Positions 20,607-30,544 of a DNA stretch of 64,000 nt are shown here, piece by piece; position 1 is the stretch's first letter; every line of letters begins with the position of its first letter. The position numbers and the translations under genes are program-made. The notes beneath the pieces were generated by a model that saw nothing but the letters and a program-made list of their open reading frames with translations, did no database searches and was not told the origin of the DNA. Source of the DNA: Phycisphaerae bacterium (lineage in GTDB: Bacteria > Planctomycetota > Phycisphaerae > UBA1845); assembly GCA_029260015.1 (NCBI GenBank), contig JAJDEB010000009.1, positions 1-64,000 on the forward strand. Direction: 5' to 3'.

Positions 20607-21194
20607 CTACTGATGTGAATTTTCGTTTCTCTCGTCACGTGACACCAGTTTTCGCGCAATGCTCCACCACTTGTCGATGGTCGTTTTGCCTACGTTCAAT
20701 GCTACGGCGACTTCTGGAACGGTCATCCCGGCCAGGTAGCGCATCATGACCATCTCCTTGACGCGTGGATCATATCGCCCGAGCCGCTCCAATATCTCCT
20801 CCAATTCGAGCAGGTCCACTTCTGAATTCAAGTCCGCAAGCGAAACAGTCGGGTTGACTTTCTTCCAACCGCGTCCGCGTTTTAGAGCATTGCGATCACG
20901 AGCGTGGTCGATCAGCACGCGGCCCATGGCTTTCGCTGCAACTCCTAAAAACATCCCACGATTGGACGCTGCCAGATTCCCGTCAGCAAGACGAATGTAG
21001 GCTTCGTGGACCAGAGCGGTCGGTTGCAACGTGTGGTCATCGCGTTCATGAGCCATCTTTCGGCTGGAAATACGTTTGAGCTCAGTATAGAGAATCCCGA
21101 ACAGTTGGTCCTTGGCCGCGTCGCGGCTGGTCTCATTTCCTTCTTGTGCTAGCGCGAGAATCTCGGTGACCACGCCAGTGGGTTCATTTGGCAT
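20607..21194 (-). CDS. RNA polymerase sigma factor, ECF subfamily
   Basis: Region 2 (LVHEAYIRLADG...GVAAKAMGRVLIDHARDRNALKRG) and region 4 (MRYLAGMTVPEVAVALNVGKTTIDKWWSIARKLV). Confidence 0.93.
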   Translation of the reverse strand: MPNEPTGVVTEILALAQEGNETSRDAAKDQLFGILYTELKRISSRKMAHERDDHTLQPTALVHEAYIRLADGNLAASNRGMFLGVAAKAMGRVLIDHARDRNALKRGRGWKKVNPTVSLADLNSEVDLLELEEILERLGRYDPRVKEMVMMRYLAGMTVPEVAVALNVGKTTIDKWWSIARKLVSRDERNENSHQ

Positions 21195-21476
21195 AGGGGA
21201 AATCCAATCGGGTCTTCCAGCTCATCAACAACGAATCGCAATTCTAACCTTCGAACTTTTTCCTGTCCAAGCCCCGTCTAATCTGACGCTCTCCATAGCC
21301 TGAAATCAAGCCCACCCCCAAAAAAAACTGAAATTCAGTGGTCGTTTCGGTTCCAGATCGAGCCTTAGTAAATGAACACGGGACTGCCTTTCGTGTTTGT
21401 TCCAAGCGCTTGGGGCCTGTTGCACTTCTGATGTTGGCATCAATTCCTCAACATGGCAAAAGAAAGGAATACAAGA

Positions 21477-21698
21477 ATGTTTCCAATCAAACTCCTAAAA
21501 GCGTTGAATACCGATGGTGTCCGCTCGATTCTACCTTTGTACTTAGACTCCGCCAGAGCACAGCACCTTTTTCGAATTGTTGACGTGTTCAACGGGAGGG
21601 AAATGGTCGGTAACGTCCGCTGGTGGCGTGACGAGTACCCGATTCGACTGCGACTCGCGGCGATTGCCGTTTGTCAGCAGGAATTTGAATGCGAGTAA
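21477..21698 (+). CDS. Possible small protein of unknown function
   Basis: 73 codons with an AAAGGAA ribosome-binding-like sequence upstream of the ATG. No recognised domain. Confidence 0.25.
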   Translation: MFPIKLLKALNTDGVRSILPLYLDSARAQHLFRIVDVFNGREMVGNVRWWRDEYPIRLRLAAIAVCQQEFECE

Positions 21699-21989
21699 GT
21701 TCACGCGCAACATTTTGAATCGATCAACGATACCTCTCAATCAACATCAAACGGCTAAGAGCGTGATTCGCTGTCACTTCCTTGGTGTTGTTTGAAGCAA
21801 CACGAGGAAACCAGTAGCCATATTCCACACTTCGACTCACTCGGGTGCAATCGCACTCATCAAGTCACGCGTTGACTGAAGTTCTGCAGTTACTGATTCC
21901 AAACACATTTCTCTCCACGGGCTAACCAGTTCGACCACGTGGTCGAGCCGTGCGGGGAATGTGCGCGGACTGATTTTGGGAGCATACTC

Positions 21990-22553
21990 ATGAAGAACGT
22001 ATTGTTTTTGGTCACCCTAGTCAGTTGTATGTTGGCAACTCCGGGCCTCGCAGAGATGCCTGACGATTACACGATGACTTTCTCCATTCGAGAGGATCCC
22101 GCGGACGAACAGAGTGACGTCATTTTTCAAGTGTCCCTCGATTTGAAGGCGGACAGTGTTGCGGAAGGTGTCATCAAGTGGGAAGTGGTCGAGGCCCGCT
22201 TCGTTCAATTCGACAATGGGATCGCATGCGGTGCCTGGACGAAGCAGCAACCGACGGTGACGAGTAATGACGGACTTTGGCACGTTGCCCACGACGATCC
22301 GGAAGATCCTGACGCAACGGAATTCAATATCCTGCCAATTCTTCAAGGCACTGCCGACGCCGATGTGAGCGGTGATGACCTCGACTACGAATTGGCGACT
22401 GGGGCGATCACCAAGTCCGAAGCCGCCATGTACGGTGGCTACGTCGCTGGCATGACCTATTCTTTTCAGAGAGAAACTGAGCCGGAACCGGAAGATGAAG
22501 GTGAAGATGAGCCTCAGGAAGCGGAAGGAATCCCTACTCCGCCAGCCGGGTAG
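21990..22553 (+). CDS. Exported protein of unknown function
   Basis: Signal peptide MKNVLFLVTLVSCMLATPGLAE and acidic C-terminus EPEPEDEGEDEPQEAEG. Confidence 0.7.
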   Translation: MKNVLFLVTLVSCMLATPGLAEMPDDYTMTFSIREDPADEQSDVIFQVSLDLKADSVAEGVIKWEVVEARFVQFDNGIACGAWTKQQPTVTSNDGLWHVAHDDPEDPDATEFNILPILQGTADADVSGDDLDYELATGAITKSEAAMYGGYVAGMTYSFQRETEPEPEDEGEDEPQEAEGIPTPPAG

Positions 22554-25290
22554 TCGATGACTTTCGCCCATTCAAGATGCGGAGATTGTCTTCAATGACT
22601 TTCATGTGACTACCGATCGCATCACCACCAATTCCCAACGACCTCAAGCGCTGGTTTGCCGATTCCAGAAGTTGCCGCGCTTGGGTGTCATCTTGGTGTG
22701 TTTCTTGACGAATGTGCCAGACCGCGAGGTTAATCTCAGCTATGCTGAGTTCAATCGACCGGTCTGGCACACTTCGCTGCCTGTCCCATAGTTTCTTGCG
22801 AATCTCCAGCGAGAAATTGAGGGGCTTGAATGCCTCTAAATTCCGTCCGGACTTCTGCAGACATGAGCCTACTGAATCATGGGCCCTCGCAAGCTCCGCA
22901 TTGTATTCTAAGTTTTCTGCCTGCAGTTCGACAAGAGATTCGCGGATCACCAAGGACGCTTCCGCATCTTCAAGTGCCGCAGCGATGATGCCCGCCGCTT
23001 TGTTGCTTCGCGAACGCTCGTCCAATACAAATCCCAACCGCCGCATGGTTTCCGCGTCATTTGCACCATTAGAAGTATACTCATGGATGCTCTCAAGCGT
23101 CTGGGTGGCGGCTTCGATCGCACCACGCGAATCCCCAGATTGACGCAGCGCCCACGCCAGCCGAATTCCGGCGCTAAACCAATCGTGACGATAACCAACG
23201 TTGGACGCATCAATGCTGCAGAGGTATTCCCCTGTCACATAGGACAAATGTGCCCTCGAGATTGCAGATTCATATTCACGCATCGCAGCCAAGACAGTGC
23301 ACGACTTCATGGAAGCAAGCATGTGCTCATGTTTGATGCGCACGTCAAATGGTCGATCGCTCAAATACCGTTCCCGAATCTTCAGCGAATGTTCCAATGA
23401 TGCTCGTGCTCGGTTCAAATCACCAAGTTTGATGCTAATATCACCATCCCATTCCATGGCTTTCGCATGGAGTAGTTCATCATCGATGCCTGCCTCGAAC
23501 ATTGACAATGCTTCATCCAGCGTTGACTGAGCGCCAATGTACTCGCCTTTTAAATAGTCATGTCGTGCGGCATCAACAAGCACACGGACAAGTTCTTCGC
23601 TCGCGTCTGGATCTTCTGATTCGGTGGCGACTCGAATTATGCGAAGTGCGGATTGGAAATGTGCGCCGCCATCCAATGCCGCGTTGCCTGCTTTCCGGTA
23701 GAGGCGTGCGCGGGTGACCTGATCGGAGAGGATGTTCTCCAGCCGCCGGGCTGCTTGCAAGTAGAGGAATTCTGCCGCGTTGGTATCTCCATCGGAGCAG
23801 ACAATGTCGCCCTGTTTTTCCTGCAGCGTCACCGACAATGAATCCAGCGACGGGTCTGCCCCAATTAACTCGATCATCTCAAGCAATCGATCTGAAACGT
23901 CGGCGAGCAAACTCTTGCGCACAACCCTTCCGCCAGCGAGAGATTCGATTTCCTCATCAACTTTGGTCACCAAATGTCCAAGCGTATTTTGAGCCAATGA
24001 TGCGAATTTGTGGGCCGAATCACGTTGTTGTTGCGCAACCAGTTGGTGCTCTCTCGTTCGAAGGTTTGACCAGATCAGCAGCGCAAAGACGACAAACATT
24101 GCGGTAACTTGAACCCGATACTTGCGAACCATCCGCCGAGTCAGATACCAGCGATGATCGATACGCGCATGAACAACACCACCGGATAGGTAACGATCCA
24201 AGTCGTCTGCAAGCGCGTCTGCAGATTGATAGCGTTCGTGCTTGCTCTTGGCGATCGCCATCGACACAATCGCTTGAAGATCGTCGTCGAATTCAGCCAA
24301 CTTCGGCACAGTAACGGAATCACTCAAAGCGATCGCTTCTTTCAGGCTTCTTGGTTTCGCTCGAATGATATTTTCTCTGGCTTTTTCTTTGTCACCGTTA
24401 CAGCCATAGGGGAAAGTCCCTGTCAATAATTCAAATAACACGACACCCAGGGAATACACATCGCTTCGTACATCCAGCGTACCGAATCCGGTTGCCTGCT
24501 CCGGACTCAGGTATGGCAACGTGCCCACCACATGACCGTCCAACGAAATATTCTCCTCCGAGTCGGACTCTCCCATCGCTTTGGCCAGACCGAAATCGAG
24601 TATCTGCGGTTCGTCATTTTCATCTATGATGATATTGGAGGGCTTTAAGTCCCGATGAATGATGCCCAGTTGATGTGCTCGGCTTACTGCTCGCGCGATC
24701 CGCACCATGATGGCGATGCGCGCACGAGCCTTTGGGGCGTTCAAGAATGCGTGCTGATGCACGGGCACGCCGTAGATCATCGGCATGACAAAATAAGGTT
24801 GGCCGTCCACTACACCGCTGTCATAGACGGGGACGATGTTGGGCAACTGGATTCTCGACACCAACCGAATCTCGCGGGCAAATCGCTTCGCTCGCCGTTC
24901 GGTAAAGAATTGACCTCCACCCATAACCTTGATGGCGACATCGCGCTGGGTGGAGCGTTGGAAGCCGCGAAATACGACCCCCTGCCCTCCCTCTTGAATC
25001 ATTTCCAGAACGTCATAGCCAGTCAGCGCCGCATCCAACGCCGCAACTCGCATTGCACTTTTTGATACTTCTTGTCCGCCCTGCTCAAACCCTTCAACGG
25101 CTTTCTCCGCTTTGACGATCAACTCCAAATCGCGAGCCCTGCTCTCCAATTCGGGCATCAGGTTTGGAAAGCGACGTTCAAGATCAATCTCAGAAAGAGA
25201 CATTCCTTCACGAAGGAGACGGTTGATGAGCGCAATCGCAGCTTGATAGTCTTCCTCAGGTGTTGGGTTGCCCGACGGATGGAATGGCAC
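22534..25290 (-). CDS. Ser/Thr protein kinase with C-terminal TPR repeats
   Basis: IQEGGQGVVFRGF, VAIKVMGGG, IIHRDLKPSNIIIDENDEPQILDFGLAKA, TM around RKYRVQVTAMFVVFALLIW, then TPR-like helices. Confidence 0.95.
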   Translation of the reverse strand: MPFHPSGNPTPEEDYQAAIALINRLLREGMSLSEIDLERRFPNLMPELESRARDLELIVKAEKAVEGFEQGGQEVSKSAMRVAALDAALTGYDVLEMIQEGGQGVVFRGFQRSTQRDVAIKVMGGGQFFTERRAKRFAREIRLVSRIQLPNIVPVYDSGVVDGQPYFVMPMIYGVPVHQHAFLNAPKARARIAIMVRIARAVSRAHQLGIIHRDLKPSNIIIDENDEPQILDFGLAKAMGESDSEENISLDGHVVGTLPYLSPEQATGFGTLDVRSDVYSLGVVLFELLTGTFPYGCNGDKEKARENIIRAKPRSLKEAIALSDSVTVPKLAEFDDDLQAIVSMAIAKSKHERYQSADALADDLDRYLSGGVVHARIDHRWYLTRRMVRKYRVQVTAMFVVFALLIWSNLRTREHQLVAQQQRDSAHKFASLAQNTLGHLVTKVDEEIESLAGGRVVRKSLLADVSDRLLEMIELIGADPSLDSLSVTLQEKQGDIVCSDGDTNAAEFLYLQAARRLENILSDQVTRARLYRKAGNAALDGGAHFQSALRIIRVATESEDPDASEELVRVLVDAARHDYLKGEYIGAQSTLDEALSMFEAGIDDELLHAKAMEWDGDISIKLGDLNRARASLEHSLKIRERYLSDRPFDVRIKHEHMLASMKSCTVLAAMREYESAISRAHLSYVTGEYLCSIDASNVGYRHDWFSAGIRLAWALRQSGDSRGAIEAATQTLESIHEYTSNGANDAETMRRLGFVLDERSRSNKAAGIIAAALEDAEASLVIRESLVELQAENLEYNAELARAHDSVGSCLQKSGRNLEAFKPLNFSLEIRKKLWDRQRSVPDRSIELSIAEINLAVWHIRQETHQDDTQARQLLESANQRLRSLGIGGDAIGSHMKVIEDNLRILNGRKSSTTRLAE

Positions 25291-25337
25291 GCATCAATTC
25301 CTCTTGAAACGTCCAAGCATCATACTTCAGCCAAACT

Positions 25338-25934
25338 TCAGACTTCTGACGGTACGTCGCTCAGGTAATGCGATGCGTATTTGAGTTCGGAGCGCAAACT
25401 CGACAACCCCCTGATGACCAGACCGTGGATGGATTGAACGCTGCGCCCCATTTGCTGACCGGCTTGCTTATGCGAAAGCCCCACGATGTAACAGAGATGC
25501 ACGGCCGTCCGTTGATCCTCAGGAATTCTCTCAAGGGCAAAGTGAATATGCTTGGCGTTCTCTTCCGCAGCCGCGCATTTGCTCGGAGTCGGGTCCTTGC
25601 CAGAGACCTTGTCGAACAGATTCAGGTACGACGTGCGATCATTATCATGCAGTACACGCACACTGCTATCACCACCGCCTCGTTTCAAGGACTCGAATCG
25701 ACGAATCTTGTCTACAAGAACCGATGAAGTGGCGGTTCTAAGATACGCGTACATATTGTCGATGCCGGAGTACCCGCGCGAACCGTGTAGCCTGATCACG
25801 GATTGGAGGACATCCTGTAGCACATCGTCAACATCGATTTCCCGACGAAGACGCGCAGGAATCTGCGGTTCCACATGCGCTCGAAGCGCCGGGAGATATT
25901 CCATAAGCCAAGTGTGCGTGTTACCGTTCTGCAT
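25338..25934 (-). CDS. RNA polymerase sigma factor, ECF subfamily
   Basis: DVDDVLQDVLQSV...GYSGIDNMYAYLRTATSSVLVDKIRRFES and RIPEDQRTAVHLCYIVGLSHKQAGQQMGRSVQSIHGLVIRGLSSLR. Confidence 0.9.
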   Translation of the reverse strand: MQNGNTHTWLMEYLPALRAHVEPQIPARLRREIDVDDVLQDVLQSVIRLHGSRGYSGIDNMYAYLRTATSSVLVDKIRRFESLKRGGGDSSVRVLHDNDRTSYLNLFDKVSGKDPTPSKCAAAEENAKHIHFALERIPEDQRTAVHLCYIVGLSHKQAGQQMGRSVQSIHGLVIRGLSSLRSELKYASHYLSDVPSEV

Positions 25935-26488
25935 TCTTTATTCCCAAACACATTCCGAAGCCGTCACAGGATAGCCGACCCACCACATTATACAAAAACC
26001 GCACCCCGTAACCAAGCCACATGCTTGACTGCTTGAACGCTTCACTTTGGCGAGTATCTGGCCCTTATAGGAACGAGCAGCCGCCCATCCGATAGATTCG
26101 GGCAGCGGAATTCGATGATGATTCCAATGATTTTGGCAGAGGCCGAAGTTGCCCAGTTTTGTAGCAGAGCCTGCATTGAGGATTTCATCTTCCTGTGCGG
26201 GGGCGAAGTTACGACTGATCAGAACCGTGATGTACTAGGCGGGCTTGTGCGATAGACCGACTCTTGGCCTATTGAAGGGCAACCGCGTCACATCCACTCG
26301 CGTGAAGCTGTCACGCCGATTGCGAGTCAGCAGGAGCAATCAGTAGTAGCTAGGAAATACCATCGAAAATGGCGATGACGCCGAATCCCGTATACTATGG
26401 ACCACGACGCATACTCAACGGATTCTCGGTTTCCGAACTGCGCGCGGTGACAACAACAAAAGTGCAAAGGAGCGTGGAGCGACTGACG

Positions 26489-29400
26489 ATGGCAAAGGAC
26501 AAGGCATATCAAGAAGCTGAACGCAAAATCGCGAATGCGCTGCGATCCCAAACCCGCAATTTTGATCTGCGTGGAATGGGGCTCACCGAACTGCCGGATT
26601 CGATTGGGCAACTCACGCAGTTGCAAAATCTGCACATTAACGACAACCACTTGACGGCGCTGCCGGAGTCGTTTGGGCAGCTCACGCAGTTGCGAACGCT
26701 GAATCTTGCCGACAATCAATTGACGGCGTTTCCAGAATCGCTTGGGCAGCTCACGCAGTTGCAATCGCTTTACATTTACAACAACAAATTGACGGCGTTA
26801 CCGGAGTCGCTTGGGCAGCTGACGCAGTTGCAAGCGCTGTACATTAACAACAACCAATTGACGACGTTGCCGGAATCGTTTGGGCAGCTCACGCAGTTGC
26901 GGACGCTGTTCATTAACAACAACCAATTGACGGCGCTGCCCAAGCTACTGACAAAAAATCTCTCGGTTTTGGGATTTGGGAAGATCGCATTGGGCGAATT
27001 GCCGGTAAGTCTCCGTAACTTGACACAATTGAAGAAGCTATTTATTTGGGAAACGCAACTTACAACGATACCGGATTGGATTGGGGAATTGCGGACGTTG
27101 CAATTCCTCGACTTCTCAGGAAACGATATTTGTAACATCCCCGAATCATTGGCGAAGTTAAAACAACTTGAGACCCTCGTGATTGGCGACACAAATTCAG
27201 GAGGCAATCCACTTGAACGGATACCGGAGTGGATTGGGCACCTACCAAAGCTTTCAGATCTTCAATTATGCAATTGTCGTCTAACGGACCTGCCAACTTC
27301 GTTGGCCCAGCTTAAACCTCTAAAGGAACTCGAACTCGACGATAACCCCCTCAACCCCGAACTCGCTGCGGCGTACGAGCAAGGACTCGATGCGGTAAAG
27401 GCATACCTACGGGAAAAAGACAAAGGCACGCGGCAGCGGTATGAGGCGAAGCTGCTGATTCTCGGTGATGGGAATGAAGGCAAGACGTGCGTCTCAACGG
27501 CGCTTCGTGGACTGCCATTTGAAGACCAGCACACCACTCGCGGTGTGGAAGTCAATCCCTGGTCCTTCCCCCATCCTGATCACCCCGATGATGCGGACCG
27601 CGAGATCACCCTTAATATCTGGGACTTTGAAGGGCAGGAGATCAACCACCAGACTCACCAGTTCTTCCTGTCAACCGATTCGCTCTATGTGCTTGTATTC
27701 AAATGCCGAGACCAGTTCCTCCTCGATCAGGCCGAGTACTGGCTGGACACCATCCGCTCACGGGCGCCAGGTGCTCAGGTGGCGATTGTCATCACCGAGT
27801 GCGAAGAGCGAACACCCTACATTCCGGAAGATCGTTTGCTGGCTGAATACGGCGATCTGCTTTTAGACGGTCGCTGGTTGTTTGCCGTGGGTTGCCAAGA
27901 CGAATCGGGAATCCCGGAATTGCAGCAGGAGCTACAGCGCCGAGCAGCCGACCTGGAATTCATGGGTCGCGACTGGCCGCTGACATACGACAGCGCCGAA
28001 ACGCAAATCGAAGACAAGGCCAAGGGCAAATCGCACATGACCCGCGGCAGTCTGCATGACATTTTCGAAGACAGCAAGATCGACGCTGAAGGGTACGAGG
28101 AAGCTGCCCGCGGGCTGGCCAGGTTGGGCATCATCACAGAATTCCCTGATTGTCCGGACCTGAGCGACTTCGTCGTCCTTCAACCGCAGTGGCTCACCAA
28201 AGCCATCAGCTTTGTGATGGAGAACAAGCAGCTTGTCGCGGACAAAGGGGAGATCACATTTGAAAGCATGAAGGGCATTTGGAAAGAGCAGAACGTAAAC
28301 CAAATGTTCGGGGTCTTTCACGATTGCATGAAAGAGTTTGAACTATGCTACGACCTGGAAGACTGCAAAGACCGATGCATGGTTCCGCTTCGGTTCGGTT
28401 ACCTCAAACCGAATATCCCATGGACCAAGAATGATCAATTCAAAACGCGGAGGGTGACGTACAAACTCAACCTGCGTCCACCGATGGGCTTGATGAGTCG
28501 CTTTATCGTTAAAACGCACCACATGATCGTGCGTCCCGAACAGGGTGCAGCCGCGACTGACGGACCCCGCGGCGTGTATTGGCACAACGGGGTCTTCCTG
28601 GAATCCGGCGAAGGTCCGCTGCAGAGCCAGGCCTTGTGCGAATTCGACGCCGAATTGCGAACACTCAGCATCGAGGTGCGGGCTGCATTCCCGCAAAAGA
28701 TGCTGGATCAGATCGACGCGTATGTCGGTGCAGTGTTTTCCTTCTTTAAGGGACTTAAGCCGGAGCGGTCTTACGGGTGCATCGAGGTTGACGACAACAC
28801 ACAGACAGAGACACAGTGCCGCGCCGCCCATCCGGAGCGAAAAATTCTATATGCCCTTCAGAAGCAGCGGGAGGTTTCGTGCGATGTTGGCTGGCACGAC
28901 GTCAACCCGATGCAACTGATCATGGGCATTGGCAGTTTCGGTGGCGACATTAAATCGGTTGTGCGCGAAGAAGCCGAGCGCACACGCACCCATGTAGACA
29001 GATCGACCGACTGGGCCAAACCGCTCATCAAGAATATCACAACGCTGCTCGATTGGGCGGAACAGCATCAGCAGACGCTGCGCCAGTTGCAGGTCGATCA
29101 AGCCAAACTTGCTCCGGAGATCCGCCAGGAACTTGAATCGAAACTGCGTGAATACCTCGGTCACATGAGCGACATGCTGGATGAACGGCATCAAAAGTCG
29201 GCGCCCAGTGTGTTCTCGATCGGTACGCAGGAAGGGAGTCCGTGGAATCCGAAAACGTATTTCAAGCAGACGTACGTACTAACACCATGGTGCGAACACG
29301 AAGGCGGGATGCACCGCCACCTTCCGGGCCAAGTCCGGTTTCCCACGAATCAGGAGTGGTGGAACAAGACAGCACCGTGGATTGCTCGTGGGACGAAGGT

Positions 29401-29776
29401 GTTGGCGACCGGCTTGCAGCTCGCGTTCGCAGGCATGCCGTTGGCTGTCGGTGATGACGTCTATGGCGCAGTCAAGAATGAAGTGACATTCATGAAGGAA
29501 CTCACGAAGCACCTTGAACTCGGTGTAGTAGAGGGTTCTGGTAAGACGAGTAAGTTGCTGAAAGCAGATGATTTATGGCCTGGGGAACAAGTGAGGAATC
29601 TGCAAGGCGAGGACGGAGAAACGTCACTGATGCGAGCCGCACTGGCCCATTTTCTGGAGGGAATCGCCCCGACTCAGTATCGAGCGGGCCAATGGGGAGA
29701 ACTGAAACGCGTCAGACTTCCGGACAACACACATCGGTGGTTGTGCGTGCAGCACGCGCGCGAGGGCAGACGATGA
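26489..29776 (+). CDS. Roco-family protein (leucine-rich repeats, ROC GTPase-like domain, COR domain, C-terminal extension)
   Basis: About ten 23-aa LRRs (LTALPESLGQLTQLQALYINNNQ); ROC P-loop LLILGDGNEGKTCV; G3 WDFEGQE; COR-type region (SLHDIFEDSKIDAEGYEEAARGLARLGIITEF...VVLQPQWLTKAISFVM). Start placed at the ATG of MAKDKAYQEAERKIANAL. Confidence 0.93.
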   Translation: MAKDKAYQEAERKIANALRSQTRNFDLRGMGLTELPDSIGQLTQLQNLHINDNHLTALPESFGQLTQLRTLNLADNQLTAFPESLGQLTQLQSLYIYNNKLTALPESLGQLTQLQALYINNNQLTTLPESFGQLTQLRTLFINNNQLTALPKLLTKNLSVLGFGKIALGELPVSLRNLTQLKKLFIWETQLTTIPDWIGELRTLQFLDFSGNDICNIPESLAKLKQLETLVIGDTNSGGNPLERIPEWIGHLPKLSDLQLCNCRLTDLPTSLAQLKPLKELELDDNPLNPELAAAYEQGLDAVKAYLREKDKGTRQRYEAKLLILGDGNEGKTCVSTALRGLPFEDQHTTRGVEVNPWSFPHPDHPDDADREITLNIWDFEGQEINHQTHQFFLSTDSLYVLVFKCRDQFLLDQAEYWLDTIRSRAPGAQVAIVITECEERTPYIPEDRLLAEYGDLLLDGRWLFAVGCQDESGIPELQQELQRRAADLEFMGRDWPLTYDSAETQIEDKAKGKSHMTRGSLHDIFEDSKIDAEGYEEAARGLARLGIITEFPDCPDLSDFVVLQPQWLTKAISFVMENKQLVADKGEITFESMKGIWKEQNVNQMFGVFHDCMKEFELCYDLEDCKDRCMVPLRFGYLKPNIPWTKNDQFKTRRVTYKLNLRPPMGLMSRFIVKTHHMIVRPEQGAAATDGPRGVYWHNGVFLESGEGPLQSQALCEFDAELRTLSIEVRAAFPQKMLDQIDAYVGAVFSFFKGLKPERSYGCIEVDDNTQTETQCRAAHPERKILYALQKQREVSCDVGWHDVNPMQLIMGIGSFGGDIKSVVREEAERTRTHVDRSTDWAKPLIKNITTLLDWAEQHQQTLRQLQVDQAKLAPEIRQELESKLREYLGHMSDMLDERHQKSAPSVFSIGTQEGSPWNPKTYFKQTYVLTPWCEHEGGMHRHLPGQVRFPTNQEWWNKTAPWIARGTKVLATGLQLAFAGMPLAVGDDVYGAVKNEVTFMKELTKHLELGVVEGSGKTSKLLKADDLWPGEQVRNLQGEDGETSLMRAALAHFLEGIAPTQYRAGQWGELKRVRLPDNTHRWLCVQHAREGRR
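26600..26950 (+). repeat. Near-identical 69-bp tandem LRR-encoding DNA repeats
   Basis: Repeated ttgacggcg(c/t)tgccgga(g/a)tcg(t/c)ttgggcagctcacgcagttgc at about 69-bp spacing. Confidence 0.85.
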
Positions 29777-29828
29777 ACGTTTTCGCACGGGGCAATTGCC
29801 AATTGGCGGCGTTGCCGGGTTTCTCAAA

Positions 29829-29871
29829 AGAAAAAAACCCGCAGAGCGCAATGAGTTGCTGCGCTCGCGGG
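29829..29871 (-). terminator. Rho-independent terminator for the minus-strand gene at 29913-30413
   Basis: On the minus strand: CCCGCGAGCGCAG-CAACTCAT-TGCGCTCTGCGGG stem-loop followed by TTTTTTTCTTTT. Confidence 0.8.
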
Positions 29872-29912
29872 CTTGGATCAGCTGTCATCTCCCCCAGATG
29901 CAGCTTTACCTC

Positions 29913-30413
29913 TTATTCATCCGAGCCGTCGGAATCGACTGGCCAATCTGAATCGCTGTTCTCATCGGATTCACCCATTTCGTCCGATTCCTCTTCGGTA
30001 TCCGCTCCGACTGCAGAGTGTGCTTCTTCGATCTCGCGGGCGGTCGTGATGTCCATGTAGCGTAGGCCTTGGCGCTCATAGATCATTCCCCTGACTTCCA
30101 CGTTCTTAAGACCGAACTTTGCAAATGCGCGGCTGGCCCCTTTTGTGCCTTGGCCAAGAATGACCAGACCGTCATCGGTCTCAAGGGCTGCTGGCACGCC
30201 AGCTTTGATGCATTCGCGTGTACACTTCGCTTCGTCGGCGGTCGGAAATCTACCGGTCATGAAACACTGCAGGTCCACGACTCGACCTGTCAGCGAAACC
30301 TCTTTGGGGGCAACGGTTTCGCGTCGTGTTTGATCTGCTTGAATAGCGGACACAAATCCCACCATCAGGCACACTGCGCCCAGCGACAGAATCAAAATGC
30401 TATTCTTACCCAT
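29913..30413 (-). CDS. Exported small protein with conserved-looking Cys residues and an acidic C-terminal tail
   Basis: Signal peptide MGKNSILILSLGAVCLMVGFVSAIQA; VVDLQCFMTGRFPTADEAKCTRECIKAGVPAAL; tail EEESDEMGESDENSDSDWPVDSDGSDE. Confidence 0.75.
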   Translation of the reverse strand: MGKNSILILSLGAVCLMVGFVSAIQADQTRRETVAPKEVSLTGRVVDLQCFMTGRFPTADEAKCTRECIKAGVPAALETDDGLVILGQGTKGASRAFAKFGLKNVEVRGMIYERQGLRYMDITTAREIEEAHSAVGADTEEESDEMGESDENSDSDWPVDSDGSDE

Positions 30414-30544
30414 CTTCGTATTCTCCAACTTGGGACACGCATTGGTCCCTTTTTTTATCGATCCCGTGACCGATGCGGCCACAATGGCCACAAAGCGCGG
30501 TCCACCGAATCATCTTGATCCGCCCTTTTATGTAGCGGATTGAT

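Noticed and set aside
25935-26488. Possible small ORF/promoter-proximal element upstream of the Roco gene (MMIPMILAEAEVAQFCSRACIEDF...)
   Set aside because: 46 codons only, no clear RBS or homologue recognised; left uncalled.
26600-26950. Tandem repeats considered as a CRISPR-like or non-coding array
   Set aside because: Repeats are in frame, 69 bp apart and encode leucine-rich repeats; there are no variable spacers.
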